DNA from: an uncultured bacterium | Lineage (GTDB): Bacteria; Nitrospirota; Thermodesulfovibrionia; Thermodesulfovibrionales; Dissulfurispiraceae | Reading direction: 5' to 3' | NCBI GenBank assembly: GCA_937949555.1 | Contig: CALEDV010000005.1 | Coordinates: 1-58,614, forward strand | Length of the DNA stretch: 58,614 nucleotides | Part shown: one piece after another, positions 19,446-30,437 of the stretch | How the letters are laid out: every line of letters begins with the position of its first letter | How positions within the stretch are numbered: position 1 is the first letter of the stretch | The notes under the pieces: model-generated | Told to the model about the DNA's origin: nothing | Databases searched by the model: none | Seen by the model: the letters and a program-made list of their open reading frames with translations, nothing else | Position numbers and translations under genes: made by a program

Positions 19446-20480
19446 TTAAGGGGACATTACCACAAGTATCCCGTAGATACAATAAAAGACTGCCCCAACT
19501 AGGGCAGTCAAGGGCGAGAGCCTTTTCGTAAACAGTATATTCCCTAATATAAAAGCTGTGCATGTTATTGCCATAATTGCCGATAAAAGAGCAAGTCCTG
19601 TTATTTCCCAGTTAGTGAATATGAGACCTAAAGAGACAGGGAAGGTCGATTGAAACACCATTGCCCCAGTGATATTGCCTAATGCAAGGGTGTCTCTTCC
19701 CTTTAATGTCCATGTGACACTGTTGAACTTTTCTGGAAGTTCCGTAGCCACAGGGGCAATAAGTAGGGCAAAGAGCAATGGATTAATGCCCCAGGCATGA
19801 GAGAGCTTAGAGAGGGAGTCCACAAAAAGGTGGGCGCCGCTTATCATTATGGCAAGGGCAATAAGCACCTGGCTGATTATTAAAAAGATGCCTGTAGGGG
19901 ATGGGGCAGGGCAGTAGGAGGGTTTTACAAACATCTTTGTTCTTTGCCATATCCTCTTTAGATAGAGCTCCTCTGCATGCAGTATTCCTTCACTCTCCCC
20001 TCTGAAGGTCCTGTAGGCATAGAATATATAGCCCCCAATAAGTAAAAGGGCAATAAATGTCTTGCTTCCCTGCCAAAGCATAGGGACAAAAATAGCGCAG
20101 GCATACATCAATAGGAAAAAGACCAGGTCCCTTTTCATGGTGTTGATCTCTACAGTCAAGACAAAGGGTCTTTTCTTTCTCAAAAAGCAGAAAGATGCCG
20201 TCAACCCCACAAGAAAGAAGGCAAGGGTTGATAACATGAATGGCGCTCCCAGTATGGCGCCAACTCCAATCTGATGGGACGATTCCCCACCGTGGAGCAG
20301 TATTGCCACAAAGGGTAGGATGGTTTCTGGCAATGCCGTTCCAACTGCAGCAAGGAGGCTTCCTACTACTGCCTGAGATAGGGCAAGGGACCTGCCTAAG
20401 CACTCTACGCCATTGGTAAATATCTCGGCGCTTGCAAGTATGGCAAGCAGGCTTGCAATCAAGAGGATAATCTCAAGCAC
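19446..20480 (-). CDS. Sodium/calcium exchanger family (CaCA) antiporter
   Basis: A 344-residue membrane protein with two inverted repeats, each with an alpha-repeat signature: AVGTALPETILPF (about 46-58) followed by GVGAILGAPFML, and APVATELPEKFNSV followed by LGNITGAMVFQSTFP. These are the ion-binding repeats of CaCA antiporters. About ten transmembrane helices are expected. It lies 3 nt after a tandem universal stress protein gene and is surely cotranscribed. Ion selectivity is not decidable from sequence. Confidence 0.88.
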   Translation of the reverse strand: MLEIILLIASLLAILASAEIFTNGVECLGRSLALSQAVVGSLLAAVGTALPETILPFVAILLHGGESSHQIGVGAILGAPFMLSTLAFFLVGLTASFCFLRKKRPFVLTVEINTMKRDLVFFLLMYACAIFVPMLWQGSKTFIALLLIGGYIFYAYRTFRGESEGILHAEELYLKRIWQRTKMFVKPSYCPAPSPTGIFLIISQVLIALAIMISGAHLFVDSLSKLSHAWGINPLLFALLIAPVATELPEKFNSVTWTLKGRDTLALGNITGAMVFQSTFPVSLGLIFTNWEITGLALLSAIMAITCTAFILGNILFTKRLSPLTALVGAVFYCIYGILVVMSP

Positions 20481-20483
20481 CCT

Positions 20484-21359
20484 TTAAGTTACCACCATTA
20501 CTGGGCAGGGAGCAGTCTTCAGTACCGACTCAGTAACGCTCCCTAAGCGAAGCCCGTCAATGGATGTAATGCCCTTTGCGCCCATGAAGATTATATCCAC
20601 GTTTTGCTTTTCGGCTATCTCATTGATTACCTTATAGGGCACGCCTATCTTACAGACCCTCTCAACCTCTATGTCCATTGCCTGCAGGGAGTTTAATTTC
20701 TCCTGGTTCAGCGATAGCATTTCTTCGCAGTAGTCTGATTTTATAGAGTGAACAAGCCCATCCTTTGCGCTTTTAAAGAGTTCCTCTATCTTCATGCTCG
20801 ATATGACATTGGCTAATATCACCTTGGCGCCCCTGTTTTTTCTGTGGTAGAGTCTTTTTATGAGATCAAAGGCCCGGAGAGAATTATCAGAAAAGTCCGT
20901 AACGCAAAGGATCCTCTTAATCCTCATTTGCTCCATTGGGATCCCTTCATGCTTATTGCCCCTAACTACAAGCATTGGTATATTTAAGGTTCGGATCATC
21001 CTCTCTGAGCTGCTCTGCCGTATCATATGGCTCTTATGTCCAAGCACTAAAAATTCTGCCTTCAATTCAATGATTGCCCTGTTAAAGGTCTCTATAAGTC
21101 TTCCAGTGGCTAGTGTGAAAAGACACTCTATCCCTAATGCCCTTATTTTATTCGATAACAAGGAGAGCCTTTCTCTGTTTTGCTCCTGTTCCTTTTCTAT
21201 ATATGCCTTAAGATACGCAGGGGGAGTAAGGGAATAGTCAGAGACCGAGAGCAGATTTATACGGACATCGGGACTTAGGCTTTTGGCAAGCCATAGGGCA
21301 TAGGCGATTATATTGTCTTGCTGTTCATTGAGGCTTATAGCAACCAGTATATTTATCAT
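20484..21359 (-). CDS. Tandem universal stress protein (UspA x2)
   Basis: A 291-residue protein with two Usp domains. The first (1-135) starts INILVAISLNEQ and has FLVLGHKSHMIRQSSSERMI. The second (about 145-291) starts RILCVTDFSDNSLRA and ends with the ATP-binding-type signature GAKGITSIDGLRLGSVTESVL. The G-x2-G-x9-G-(S/T) pattern is kept in the second domain but altered in the first, so only the second may bind ATP. Tight linkage to the CaCA exchanger suggests it regulates or responds to the transporter. Confidence 0.88.
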   Translation of the reverse strand: MINILVAISLNEQQDNIIAYALWLAKSLSPDVRINLLSVSDYSLTPPAYLKAYIEKEQEQNRERLSLLSNKIRALGIECLFTLATGRLIETFNRAIIELKAEFLVLGHKSHMIRQSSSERMIRTLNIPMLVVRGNKHEGIPMEQMRIKRILCVTDFSDNSLRAFDLIKRLYHRKNRGAKVILANVISSMKIEELFKSAKDGLVHSIKSDYCEEMLSLNQEKLNSLQAMDIEVERVCKIGVPYKVINEIAEKQNVDIIFMGAKGITSIDGLRLGSVTESVLKTAPCPVMVVT

Positions 21360-21444
21360 AGATTCTGAGAATAAGTGTTCAAAAGAAAAGACACCAAAGA
21401 TCTCCTTGAGAATTTTTCCAGTCAGAGCTTTAATCTATAGCATG

Positions 21445-21468
21445 AAAAAAGGGTGGTTATGCCACCCC
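21445..21468 (-). terminator. Intrinsic terminator of the HU gene
   Basis: Read on the minus strand, GGGTGG (21462-21467), loop and CCACCC (21451-21456) form a six-base stem extended by flanking bases, followed directly by TTTTTT (21445-21450). It lies 24 nt after the HU stop codon. Confidence 0.85.
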
Positions 21469-21491
21469 TTGATATCTATAGAAGGGTTATT

Positions 21492-21764
21492 TTATTTCAC
21501 TGCTTCTTTTAGGGTCTTGCCAGCTGTGAATTTTGGCACCTTTGCAGCCGGTATCTTGATCTCTTCTCCTGTTCTTGGATTACGTCCCTTACGTGCCTTC
21601 CTCTTAGACACATAAAAGGTGCCAAACCCCACCAGGCTTACCTTTTGTCCCTTTTTTAGGGCGATTTTGATTGATTCCATAACTGTATCAAGTGCCTTTG
21701 CTGCATCGGCCTTCTTACAACCACATCCTACGGAGATCTTCTCCACAAGTTCTGTCTTAGTCAA
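21492..21764 (-). CDS. HU/IHF-family DNA-binding protein
   Basis: A 90-residue nucleoid protein of the HU family. It has MTKTELVEKI at the N-terminus, VSLVGFGTFYV and the DNA-arm block RKARKGRNPRTGEEIKIPA. Translation starts at TTG 21764, well placed eight bases after GGAGGG; there is no in-frame ATG that keeps the N-terminal helix. It has its own promoter and terminator and is monocistronic. A cysteine pair (GCGCKKADA) near residue 15 is unusual for HU. Confidence 0.93.
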   Translation of the reverse strand: MTKTELVEKISVGCGCKKADAAKALDTVMESIKIALKKGQKVSLVGFGTFYVSKRKARKGRNPRTGEEIKIPAAKVPKFTAGKTLKEAVK

Positions 21765-21812
21765 TTGTCTTCCCTCCTTTCTTTCCTTGGATTTGAGATT
21801 AACATAGCAGTG

Positions 21813-21841
21813 AAAATACCATGTAATTAGTGATTTGTCAA
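21813..21841 (-). promoter_or_regulatory. Sigma-70 promoter of the HU gene
   Basis: On the minus strand TTGACA (21836-21841), a 17-bp spacer ending in TGG, and TATTTT (21813-21818). It lies 49 bp upstream of the TTG start and matches a strong housekeeping promoter in its -35. Confidence 0.7.
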
Positions 21842-21919
21842 GGGTGCAAAGGCTTGTAAAGTAGAAGCTCTCCTACAGGTGCTTTGAGCTTTTTGATCTA
21901 TCTAAGTTAGAATTTCAAC

Positions 21920-22567
21920 ATGTCCGTGAAATTAATAATCTTTGACCTTGATGGCACTTTGGTGGATTCTTCTATTGATCTAAGAAACTCCATTAATTAT
22001 GCCTTACAGCCCTTTGGCATAAAACCTATTTCATTAGAGGAGACCAAGAGTCTTGTGGGAGAAGGGATATCAAGGCTTGTAGAGAAGATCGTGCAGGAAC
22101 ATCCTTCTGATATAACCAAGGATGAAGTATTCAATAGATTCGTCAGTCATTACAACCGCCATTTGCTTGACAATACAGCGCCCTATCCTCATGTTGTTAC
22201 TACACTTGGCAAGCTGGATGCCTTTGCAAAGGCAGTAGTATCTAACAAGCTTGAAGCTATGTGCAGGGATATAATAAACGGACTAAGCATGGATAGGTTC
22301 TTTGATATGATTGTAGGCAGCGAGACCACTGGACACAAAAAGCCTTCCCCGATCCCAATACTTCATGTGCTTAATACCCTTAGCTTTACACCCCAGGAGG
22401 CCATGCTTGTAGGAGACAGCAACTATGACATACAAGCAGGAAAGGCAGCGGGTATATTCACCGTTGCCGTTACCTATGGATTTCGTTCTCCTGAGACCTT
22501 AAAAGATGCAGATGTACTTATAGACTCCTTCAAGGACCTGCTGTCCTTGAAAAAGCTATTCCCCTAA
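21920..22567 (+). CDS. HAD-family phosphatase (phosphoglycolate phosphatase-like)
   Basis: A 215-residue HAD hydrolase. Motif I is IFDLDGTLVDSS (8-19), motif II VVSNK, motif III near GHKKPSP and motif IV MLVGDSNYDIQAGKAAG. The small helical cap places it with Gph-like phosphatases that hydrolyse 2-phosphoglycolate or similar small phosphates in the cytoplasm. It is transcribed away from HU and converges on yraN, overlapping its stop by 4 nt. True substrate is not decidable. Confidence 0.85.
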   Translation: MSVKLIIFDLDGTLVDSSIDLRNSINYALQPFGIKPISLEETKSLVGEGISRLVEKIVQEHPSDITKDEVFNRFVSHYNRHLLDNTAPYPHVVTTLGKLDAFAKAVVSNKLEAMCRDIINGLSMDRFFDMIVGSETTGHKKPSPIPILHVLNTLSFTPQEAMLVGDSNYDIQAGKAAGIFTVAVTYGFRSPETLKDADVLIDSFKDLLSLKKLFP

Positions 22568-22896
22568 AAGGCATCTTTAAGATGTCTTATGTGTTGGCCA
22601 TTGACGATAGTTATAACATCAAATCTTACTTTGATCTCTCTTTCAAGTCTCTGCATATAGTGAAGAGCCACATTTCTTATCTTTCTGACCTTGCCTTCAT
22701 GCACAGACTCTATAGGGTCTTGATTATCAGCAGATTTGACCTCCACAAAGACTGTGGTGTCACCCTCAATAGCAATAATATCTGCCTCGCCGTAGGGAGT
22801 AAAATAATTTCTATGCAAGATTTTGTATCCCTGCGCCTGTAGAAATTCACAGGCCAATCTCTCAGAACGGCTACCTGTTTCCTTTGAGTTTCTCAA
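22564..22896 (-). CDS. YraN/UPF0102 family protein
   Basis: A 110-residue protein of the YraN family, which has a restriction-endonuclease-like fold. GSRSERLACEFLQAQGYKIL and GEADIIAIEGDTTVFVEVK carry the Glu/Asp/Glu-x-Lys residues of a PD-(D/E)XK core. The initiation codon is TTG 22896, inside the last 26 nt of the upstream Toprim gene, so translation is coupled. Function is unproven; Holliday-junction or DNA-processing roles have been suggested for the fold. Confidence 0.85.
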   Translation of the reverse strand: MRNSKETGSRSERLACEFLQAQGYKILHRNYFTPYGEADIIAIEGDTTVFVEVKSADNQDPIESVHEGKVRKIRNVALHYMQRLEREIKVRFDVITIVNGQHIRHLKDAF

Positions 22897-23320
22897 GGGT
22901 CTCGTAATCCTGAAGAGTTATCTTCCTGCCCAGCAGATTGTATAGCAAAGAAGGTATTGCCTCTATGTCCCTAATATCCTTTTGACACTGCATCTTAAGG
23001 CTTTCCCTGAGTGAACCCTGAGCCTCCCAGAGTCCACTCAGGTGGTTTGATAGGGCTTTAAATATCCTCTCTCCACTACTGTCCCAGTCCATAAGAAGCA
23101 CCGCCTGACTATACTGTTGCAAAATCTCTTCGCAAAACTCATAGAGCCCCTTGCCCTTATTGAGCGTTATGAGCTCGCCTTTAAAGCCCAGTTCTCTGAG
23201 CGCCCTAACATCCTTCCTGCCCTCTACTATAATTGGCATCAGGCTATTAAGATGGTTCAGCTCTGACAGGGTCCTAAGCATCCTTTCAGCCCTTTCTAAG
23301 TCCTCAGTGGTAGGCGCCAC
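22871..23320 (-). CDS. Toprim-domain protein (RNase M5-like)
   Basis: A 149-residue protein dominated by one Toprim domain: the acidic residue in VEGRKDVRAL (about 33-42), followed by LLMDWDSSGERI with the DxD metal motif near residue 77. Stand-alone Toprim proteins of this size include RNase M5-like maturases and archaeal DnaG-like fragments. Start GTG 23320 follows the PFK stop by 9 nt. Coupled to YraN, it may act in nucleic acid processing; no specific substrate can be assigned. Confidence 0.72.
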   Translation of the reverse strand: MAPTTEDLERAERMLRTLSELNHLNSLMPIIVEGRKDVRALRELGFKGELITLNKGKGLYEFCEEILQQYSQAVLLMDWDSSGERIFKALSNHLSGLWEAQGSLRESLKMQCQKDIRDIEAIPSLLYNLLGRKITLQDYETLEKLKGNR

Positions 23321-23329
23321 GGATTGTTG

Positions 23330-24598
23330 TTAATAGTCCTCTTTAGGAGGCTCTGCGATGTAACCAAAACGTTTTACAAACTCTTCAGGCTTAAGCAAGA
23401 GGGTTTGCGATAACCTTATCAACGCCTCGCCCTGTAAGTCTTCTGGAAGCAACCTTATCATGTATTTCTGGGCGGCTTCGAAGGTCTCAGACCTTACATC
23501 CACCCTTCTAATATTAACCTTGCCAGTAGCGTAATCAATGATGTCCACAAAGGGAATAGAGCGGAGCCTTCCCTCATATTGGGTAATCACTGCACCAGTG
23601 CCTCCTCTAAGGAGATAGCGGACAGCCCCATAGCCTAAGTCTCTGGTGTATTCCACATCAAAGGGTATAGGGTCTGCAGCCCTTAGCTCATATCCAATAT
23701 TCTTATCCACAATAGTGATATTGAGATTGAGCGATTCCAGGGTCTTTTTGACGAAATTCTTTAGAAGCCTTCCAAGCTGTATTTCCGAGAGCCTTATCCT
23801 GCCAGTCTCATCCTTTTCAAGCTGTTCAAGGGATTTGAGCTCCGCCAGATCAAATTTTTCCGATATCCCCTCTGCAAGGATTACTACGCCGTGGTCCCTT
23901 CCCATAGACATCCTTTTTATGATGGAACAGGCAATAATATCGGATATCTTTTTAAGGGATAGCTTCTCTTTGCCAAATTCTTCAGGTATGAGGGTAAGGG
24001 TTGCGCCTGCTGCATTTCCGATGCCTAAGGCAAGGTGTCCTGCATGGCGACCCATAGTGGTTATAAAATACCAGCGTCCAGTGGTCTTTGCATCCTCCAT
24101 GATATTTTTCACGATCTCAACTCCCCAGTGTCTGGCAGTCTGGTATCCAAAGGTTGATACACCTCCAGGAAGGGGTATGTCGTTGTCGATGGTCTTTGGC
24201 ACATGCACCACACTGATTGAACCACGGGCCTCCCTGTCAATCCAATTTGCCATAAAAAGCGTGCCATCGCCTCCCACAGTGATCAGATACTTTATGCCGC
24301 TTTTCTTGAGGGTGTTCATAAGGACCGGAAACTTTTCCTTGACCTTTTCAGGATATTCCCTGGAAGTCCTAAGAATAGACCCCCCCTGGGAATGTATCCG
24401 TGACACATCGTCTATGGTTAGATCCTGCAATGCCCCCTCATTGCCTTCAAAAAGGCTTTTGAAGCCACCCTTTATGCCTATTACCCTTTTGCCTTCGTTT
24501 ATAGCCTCAATAGTGGCGGCAGATATCACCCCATTGATGCCCGGTGCTGGACCTCCACCCACAATAATTCCAACTGTATCCTTGCCCTGTTCAAGCAT
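23330..24598 (-). CDS. 6-phosphofructokinase (ATP or pyrophosphate dependent)
   Basis: Phosphorylates fructose 6-phosphate, or runs reversibly with pyrophosphate. The 422-residue protein shows GGGPAPGINGVI, GGDGT (109-113), the catalytic PKTIDND (134-140) and TMGRHAGHLALG. The donor-selecting positions are mixed: Gly in GGDG as in ATP enzymes, but Lys in PKTIDND as in pyrophosphate enzymes. Some ATP-dependent group III enzymes share the lysine, so the donor is open. It is longer than the 320-residue E. coli type. It sits 19 nt after the TrmJ-like gene. Confidence 0.9.
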   Translation of the reverse strand: MLEQGKDTVGIIVGGGPAPGINGVISAATIEAINEGKRVIGIKGGFKSLFEGNEGALQDLTIDDVSRIHSQGGSILRTSREYPEKVKEKFPVLMNTLKKSGIKYLITVGGDGTLFMANWIDREARGSISVVHVPKTIDNDIPLPGGVSTFGYQTARHWGVEIVKNIMEDAKTTGRWYFITTMGRHAGHLALGIGNAAGATLTLIPEEFGKEKLSLKKISDIIACSIIKRMSMGRDHGVVILAEGISEKFDLAELKSLEQLEKDETGRIRLSEIQLGRLLKNFVKKTLESLNLNITIVDKNIGYELRAADPIPFDVEYTRDLGYGAVRYLLRGGTGAVITQYEGRLRSIPFVDIIDYATGKVNIRRVDVRSETFEAAQKYMIRLLPEDLQGEALIRLSQTLLLKPEEFVKRFGYIAEPPKEDY

Positions 24599-24617
24599 AG
24601 ACTCCTCCCTTTGTGCA

Positions 24618-25394
24618 TTATTTCTGCATCATTATATCAGATGAGCAAAACCTTTTTTCTATCTGGGCGCACAGGCCATGCAGCATGTTTATTTCCCATT
24701 TTGCAAGAGATGCCCTTGTTATAATGCGTCTGAAGTTTTGCATAATCTTATCTCTTAAATCGCTGTTACCCTTTTCTATATAGCCTATTAAAAGCAGCGA
24801 TTTCTCGATGCGCCTAAAAAGCTCCTTCATATCTCCTTCAGATACTGGCGATACTCCAGTTATATCTTCGCTGGCATCCTGTCTTTTGTGTATTGATGCC
24901 CTTAGGGTCTCGTAGGCGACTATGAGGATTGCTTGACTGAGATTTAGCGATGGCTGGCTTGGAGCTGAAGGTATCTGTATTATAAAACTGCAGCTATCAA
25001 CCTCTTCGTTATATAAACCCCTTGATTCTCTTCCAAATAAGAGGGCGACTTTTGTGGATTGAGCACCACTGAAAATCCTCTTTGCCCCCTCCCAGGGGCT
25101 TATAAATAGTCCCCTTTTTCTGCCCCTCCGTCTTGAGGTGCCTACTACGAGTGTTTTGTCCCTTAGGGCGTCCTCTAAGCTTTTGCAAGCAATTGCCGAT
25201 GAAAGCACATCCTCAGCCCCATGGGCAAGGTAAAAGGCCTCCATTGAGAGAGGAGGCGGATTTACAAGGACTAGTCTATGAAAGCCCATGTTTTTTATTG
25301 CCCTTGCGGCAGCGCCGATGTTGCCCTGTTCAGAGGGTTCAACCAATACAAAGCTGATGTTATCCTGCCAGTTATAGGGCATATTGCCTGTCAA
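24618..25394 (-). CDS. SPOUT-class RNA 2'-O-methyltransferase (TrmJ/TrmH-like)
   Basis: A 258-residue protein with the SpoU fold: motif 1 FVLVEPSEQGNIGAAARAIKN at the start, motif 2 ALLFGRESRGLYNEE and motif 3 IPSAPSQPSLNLSQAILI, forming the SAM-binding knot. The C-terminal 90 residues are helical, matching TrmJ (tRNA Cm32/Um32 methyltransferase) in length and layout. The start may be MTGNMP or the second Met. It is upstream of pfk in the same operon-like run. Confidence 0.87.
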   Translation of the reverse strand: MTGNMPYNWQDNISFVLVEPSEQGNIGAAARAIKNMGFHRLVLVNPPPLSMEAFYLAHGAEDVLSSAIACKSLEDALRDKTLVVGTSRRRGRKRGLFISPWEGAKRIFSGAQSTKVALLFGRESRGLYNEEVDSCSFIIQIPSAPSQPSLNLSQAILIVAYETLRASIHKRQDASEDITGVSPVSEGDMKELFRRIEKSLLLIGYIEKGNSDLRDKIMQNFRRIITRASLAKWEINMLHGLCAQIEKRFCSSDIMMQK

Positions 25395-25434
25395 ATTGAT
25401 GTTCCTGTTGGATGCTTGCCTCTGCTATTTGAGA

Positions 25435-26436
25435 TCACTTGGAGGGTTTAAGGGCATATTTAAGTCCCTTGCCTTGTGCCAGATAGCTGAAGACCTCTTG
25501 AATATCACTGAGCCCACATACTTCACTTATTAATCTCTCTACAGCAATGCCCTCCTTTATGAGCCTATAGGCCTCCTTCACATCCCTTGGCGTGAAGTGG
25601 AAAGAGCCTTTAAGTGTAATCTCCTCATAGTGTAGCTTGTGGGTGTCAAACCTTGCCTCAGTGCCTGTCTTACAGCCGCCAAAGAGCAGCACTGTCCCTC
25701 CCCTGCGCACAAGAGAGGGAGACAATTCCCAGACATCCACTGACCCTGTGCACTCAATTAGGAGGTCAGCCCTTAAGCCCGATGAAATTGCCTCTGACAA
25801 AACAATTGCCCTTTGGGCGCCAAAGGACCTTGCAAAGGAAAGTTTATTGTGGTCTCTACCTAATACAGTCACCTCAGCGCCCCTGTGGTGTAGTAAAAGT
25901 ATATGCATTAGGGCTATAGGACCAGCGCCTATAACAACCACCTCCTTCCCTTTAACCGATCCAATACCAGTCAAGGCATGGGTGACGCAGGAGAGGGGCT
26001 CCAGCATGGCTGCTGCCTCAAAGGATAGGTGTCTTGGCTTGAGGAAAACATTCCTCTTCGCAATATGCCCTGGGATGACAATGTACTCTGCAAAGGCACC
26101 AAGGATCTTTGTGTCCATAATGTTTAGGCATTGATTAAATAAGCCCTTGCTGCAATACCAGCACTTACCACAGGGCGCGCTGTGGACTGCCATTATCTCA
26201 TCGCCTTCCTTAAAACCCTTCAGATTTTTCCCTGTGGAGGCTACAGTGCCTGAGAACTCGTGGCCAAAGGGACCAGGCATAGGTATCATGGGATGTCCCC
26301 TTAAGAATGCCTTTTTATCGGTTCCGCATGTCAGGGCAGTGTCAATCTTTACAAGGATCTCGCCTTTTGAGGGGGTGGGAGTGGGAATATCCCGTAATTC
26401 AATTTTGCCTGGTTCTATAAGATAAGCCGCCTTCAT
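25435..26436 (-). CDS. Zinc-dependent medium-chain alcohol/polyol dehydrogenase
   Basis: A medium-chain dehydrogenase of the sorbitol/threonine dehydrogenase group, called from MKAAYLIEPG; an in-frame start 12 codons earlier (26472) adds residues not typical of the family. The catalytic zinc site is in TCGTDKKAF and GHEFSGT, and the structural zinc site is the four-cysteine run CGKCWYCSKGLFNQC. NAD binding is at VVIGAGPIALMH. Substrate is unknown; galactitol, sorbitol or threonine are common in the family. It lies 40 bp upstream of trmJ and 64 bp after pyrG, so cotranscription is plausible. Confidence 0.82.
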   Translation of the reverse strand: MKAAYLIEPGKIELRDIPTPTPSKGEILVKIDTALTCGTDKKAFLRGHPMIPMPGPFGHEFSGTVASTGKNLKGFKEGDEIMAVHSAPCGKCWYCSKGLFNQCLNIMDTKILGAFAEYIVIPGHIAKRNVFLKPRHLSFEAAAMLEPLSCVTHALTGIGSVKGKEVVVIGAGPIALMHILLLHHRGAEVTVLGRDHNKLSFARSFGAQRAIVLSEAISSGLRADLLIECTGSVDVWELSPSLVRRGGTVLLFGGCKTGTEARFDTHKLHYEEITLKGSFHFTPRDVKEAYRLIKEGIAVERLISEVCGLSDIQEVFSYLAQGKGLKYALKPSK

Positions 26437-26500
26437 TGAAACATTATAACTCAAAAAGGCATCGTCCCTCATGCTTGCCCTGAGGGCTATAAAAGGCGCC

Positions 26501-28866
<2,366 letters not shown>

Positions 28867-28995
28867 GATGACAGTTATGATAACACAATGGAAGCCTTAA
28901 AATTTCAAACAGGGTTGGCATAAAAAACACTGTATAATCGGGTGCAGATATTTCTGTAGGACTGCTATTTTTGGGTTGTTGATAATGTTTAGGAA

Positions 28996-29475
28996 TTAGA
29001 CTCTCCCTGCATCAGTGCCCCTTAGGGATTTAAAAAAGGACTTTAGCAATACTGAGCACTCATTAGCCATAAGACCGGAATACACATCAACCCTGTGATT
29101 TAGTCTGCTGTCCTTAAGGATATGGTATAGGCTTTCTATCGCGCCTGCCTTAGGGTCTGCACACCCATAGACCAGTCTTTTGATCCTTGCATTTACCAAA
29201 GCCCCAGCGCACATTATGCAAGGCTCAAGGGTAACATACATAGTACAATCATTTAAACGCCATCTGCCTAATCTCTTGGCTGCCCTTCTGAGTATTGTAA
29301 TCTCTGCATGTCCCAGAGGATCCATGTTTCTTTCCTTTGTGTTGTATCCCCTGGCGATTATCTTATCCTTGCAGACTATTACTGCTCCCACAGGCACCTC
29401 GCTCCGATTAAGGGCCTTTTTTGCCTGTCTTATTGCCTCCTGCATAAACAGCCTGTCTTTATCCAGTCTATCCAT
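28996..29475 (-). CDS. tadA: tRNA-specific adenosine deaminase
   Basis: Deaminates A34 to inosine in tRNA(Arg). The 159-residue cytidine-deaminase-fold protein has the zinc site HAEI (His56, catalytic Glu58) and PCIMC (Cys86, Cys89), plus GYNTKERNMDPLGH. It overlaps the 3' end of hypB by 46 nt in another frame; a later in-frame ATG at codon 11 would shorten the overlap. Confidence 0.93.
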   Translation of the reverse strand: MDRLDKDRLFMQEAIRQAKKALNRSEVPVGAVIVCKDKIIARGYNTKERNMDPLGHAEITILRRAAKRLGRWRLNDCTMYVTLEPCIMCAGALVNARIKRLVYGCADPKAGAIESLYHILKDSRLNHRVDVYSGLMANECSVLLKSFFKSLRGTDAGRV

Positions 29476-30086
29476 CCATCTATTCCTTGTCCAGTCTTGC
29501 AGGACACCTCAAATAGGGCTATCGAGGGATTGAGAGAATATATATCCTTTCTTATCTTTTGCACATCTACATCAAGGTATCCAAGTAGGTCTATCTTATT
29601 TACTACCACCGCCTTGGAGTGCTGAAACATCATTGGATATTTCAATGGTTTGTCGTGCCCCTCAGTAATGCTCAATACCATCGCCTTGACATCTTCTCCG
29701 AGATAGAATTCTGCAGGGCATACAAGATTGCCCACATTTTCCACAAAGAGCAAGTCAATCTCCTTGATAGGCAGGTCGCTGATTGCCTCCTGCACCATGC
29801 TTGCATCAAGGTGACATCCCCCTCCAGTATTTATCTGCACCACTGGTATTCCGAGGGCATCTATCCTGACAGCATCATCAGTACCAGTAATATCACCCTC
29901 TATCACAGCAATCTTTAACTCAGGACTAAGGGCTTTAATGGTCTGCTCTAACAGGGTTGTCTTTCCTGCACCGGGGGAACTCATCAGGTTTATGACAAAC
30001 ACCCTGTGTTTATCAAAGACATCCCTGTTTTCCTGCGCAATCTTCTCGTTAGCGTCTAATATTTTCGTAACCACCTTAAGCTTCAT
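29430..30086 (-). CDS. hypB: Hydrogenase nickel incorporation GTPase
   Basis: A SIMIBI GTPase that inserts nickel into [NiFe] hydrogenase together with HypA. The 218-residue protein has the P-loop MSSPGAGKTTLL (35-46), VIEGDITGTDDA, TGGGCHLDASMV with metal-site Cys/His, and VVNKIDLL. The N-terminal CxxCGC nickel motif and histidine-rich stretch of some HypB proteins are absent. It starts immediately after hypA. No hydrogenase structural genes or hypCDEF lie in the window, so the client enzyme is elsewhere. Confidence 0.95.
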   Translation of the reverse strand: MKLKVVTKILDANEKIAQENRDVFDKHRVFVINLMSSPGAGKTTLLEQTIKALSPELKIAVIEGDITGTDDAVRIDALGIPVVQINTGGGCHLDASMVQEAISDLPIKEIDLLFVENVGNLVCPAEFYLGEDVKAMVLSITEGHDKPLKYPMMFQHSKAVVVNKIDLLGYLDVDVQKIRKDIYSLNPSIALFEVSCKTGQGIDGWIDWIKTGCLCRRQ

Positions 30087-30431
30087 CTATTGCACCTCAA
30101 TCTCTGTTATGTTAAGTTCTCTGCCGCTAAGCATAGTAAATGAGTTTGAAGAACAGTGGGGGCACATAAATACATAGGCATCTTCAGTGGAAAATTCAGA
30201 ACCACAATTATTACAAAGGGCCTTTATTGCTACATCGTTGATTGTAAGAATCGCCTCAGAGGCCCTGGTATCGGTCTTTAGGGCTTCAAAAGAAAAGGAT
30301 AGGGCATCAGGCATTATGCCTGATGCCCTACCCACATCTACAGTTACAGCAACGACCTTGCTGTAACCATTTTTCTCACATTCCTCTACAATCCTTTCAA
30401 GAAGGCTTAGGGCAATGGAAACCTCATGCAT
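30087..30431 (-). CDS. hypA: Hydrogenase nickel incorporation protein HypA
   Basis: A 114-residue metallochaperone. MHEVSIA supplies the nickel ligand His2, and two CxxC pairs (Cys73/Cys76 and Cys90/Cys93) form the structural zinc site. It is directly followed by hypB and preceded by a YtxH-like gene at 6 nt, so nickel maturation genes are embedded in an envelope-gene operon. Confidence 0.95.
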   Translation of the reverse strand: MHEVSIALSLLERIVEECEKNGYSKVVAVTVDVGRASGIMPDALSFSFEALKTDTRASEAILTINDVAIKALCNNCGSEFSTEDAYVFMCPHCSSNSFTMLSGRELNITEIEVQ

Positions 30432-30437
30432 CCTGCT

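Noticed and set aside
21765-21919. Promoter for the HAD phosphatase (TTGAGC-N17-TTAGAA)
   Set aside because: The -10 is poor and too close to the start codon; not called.
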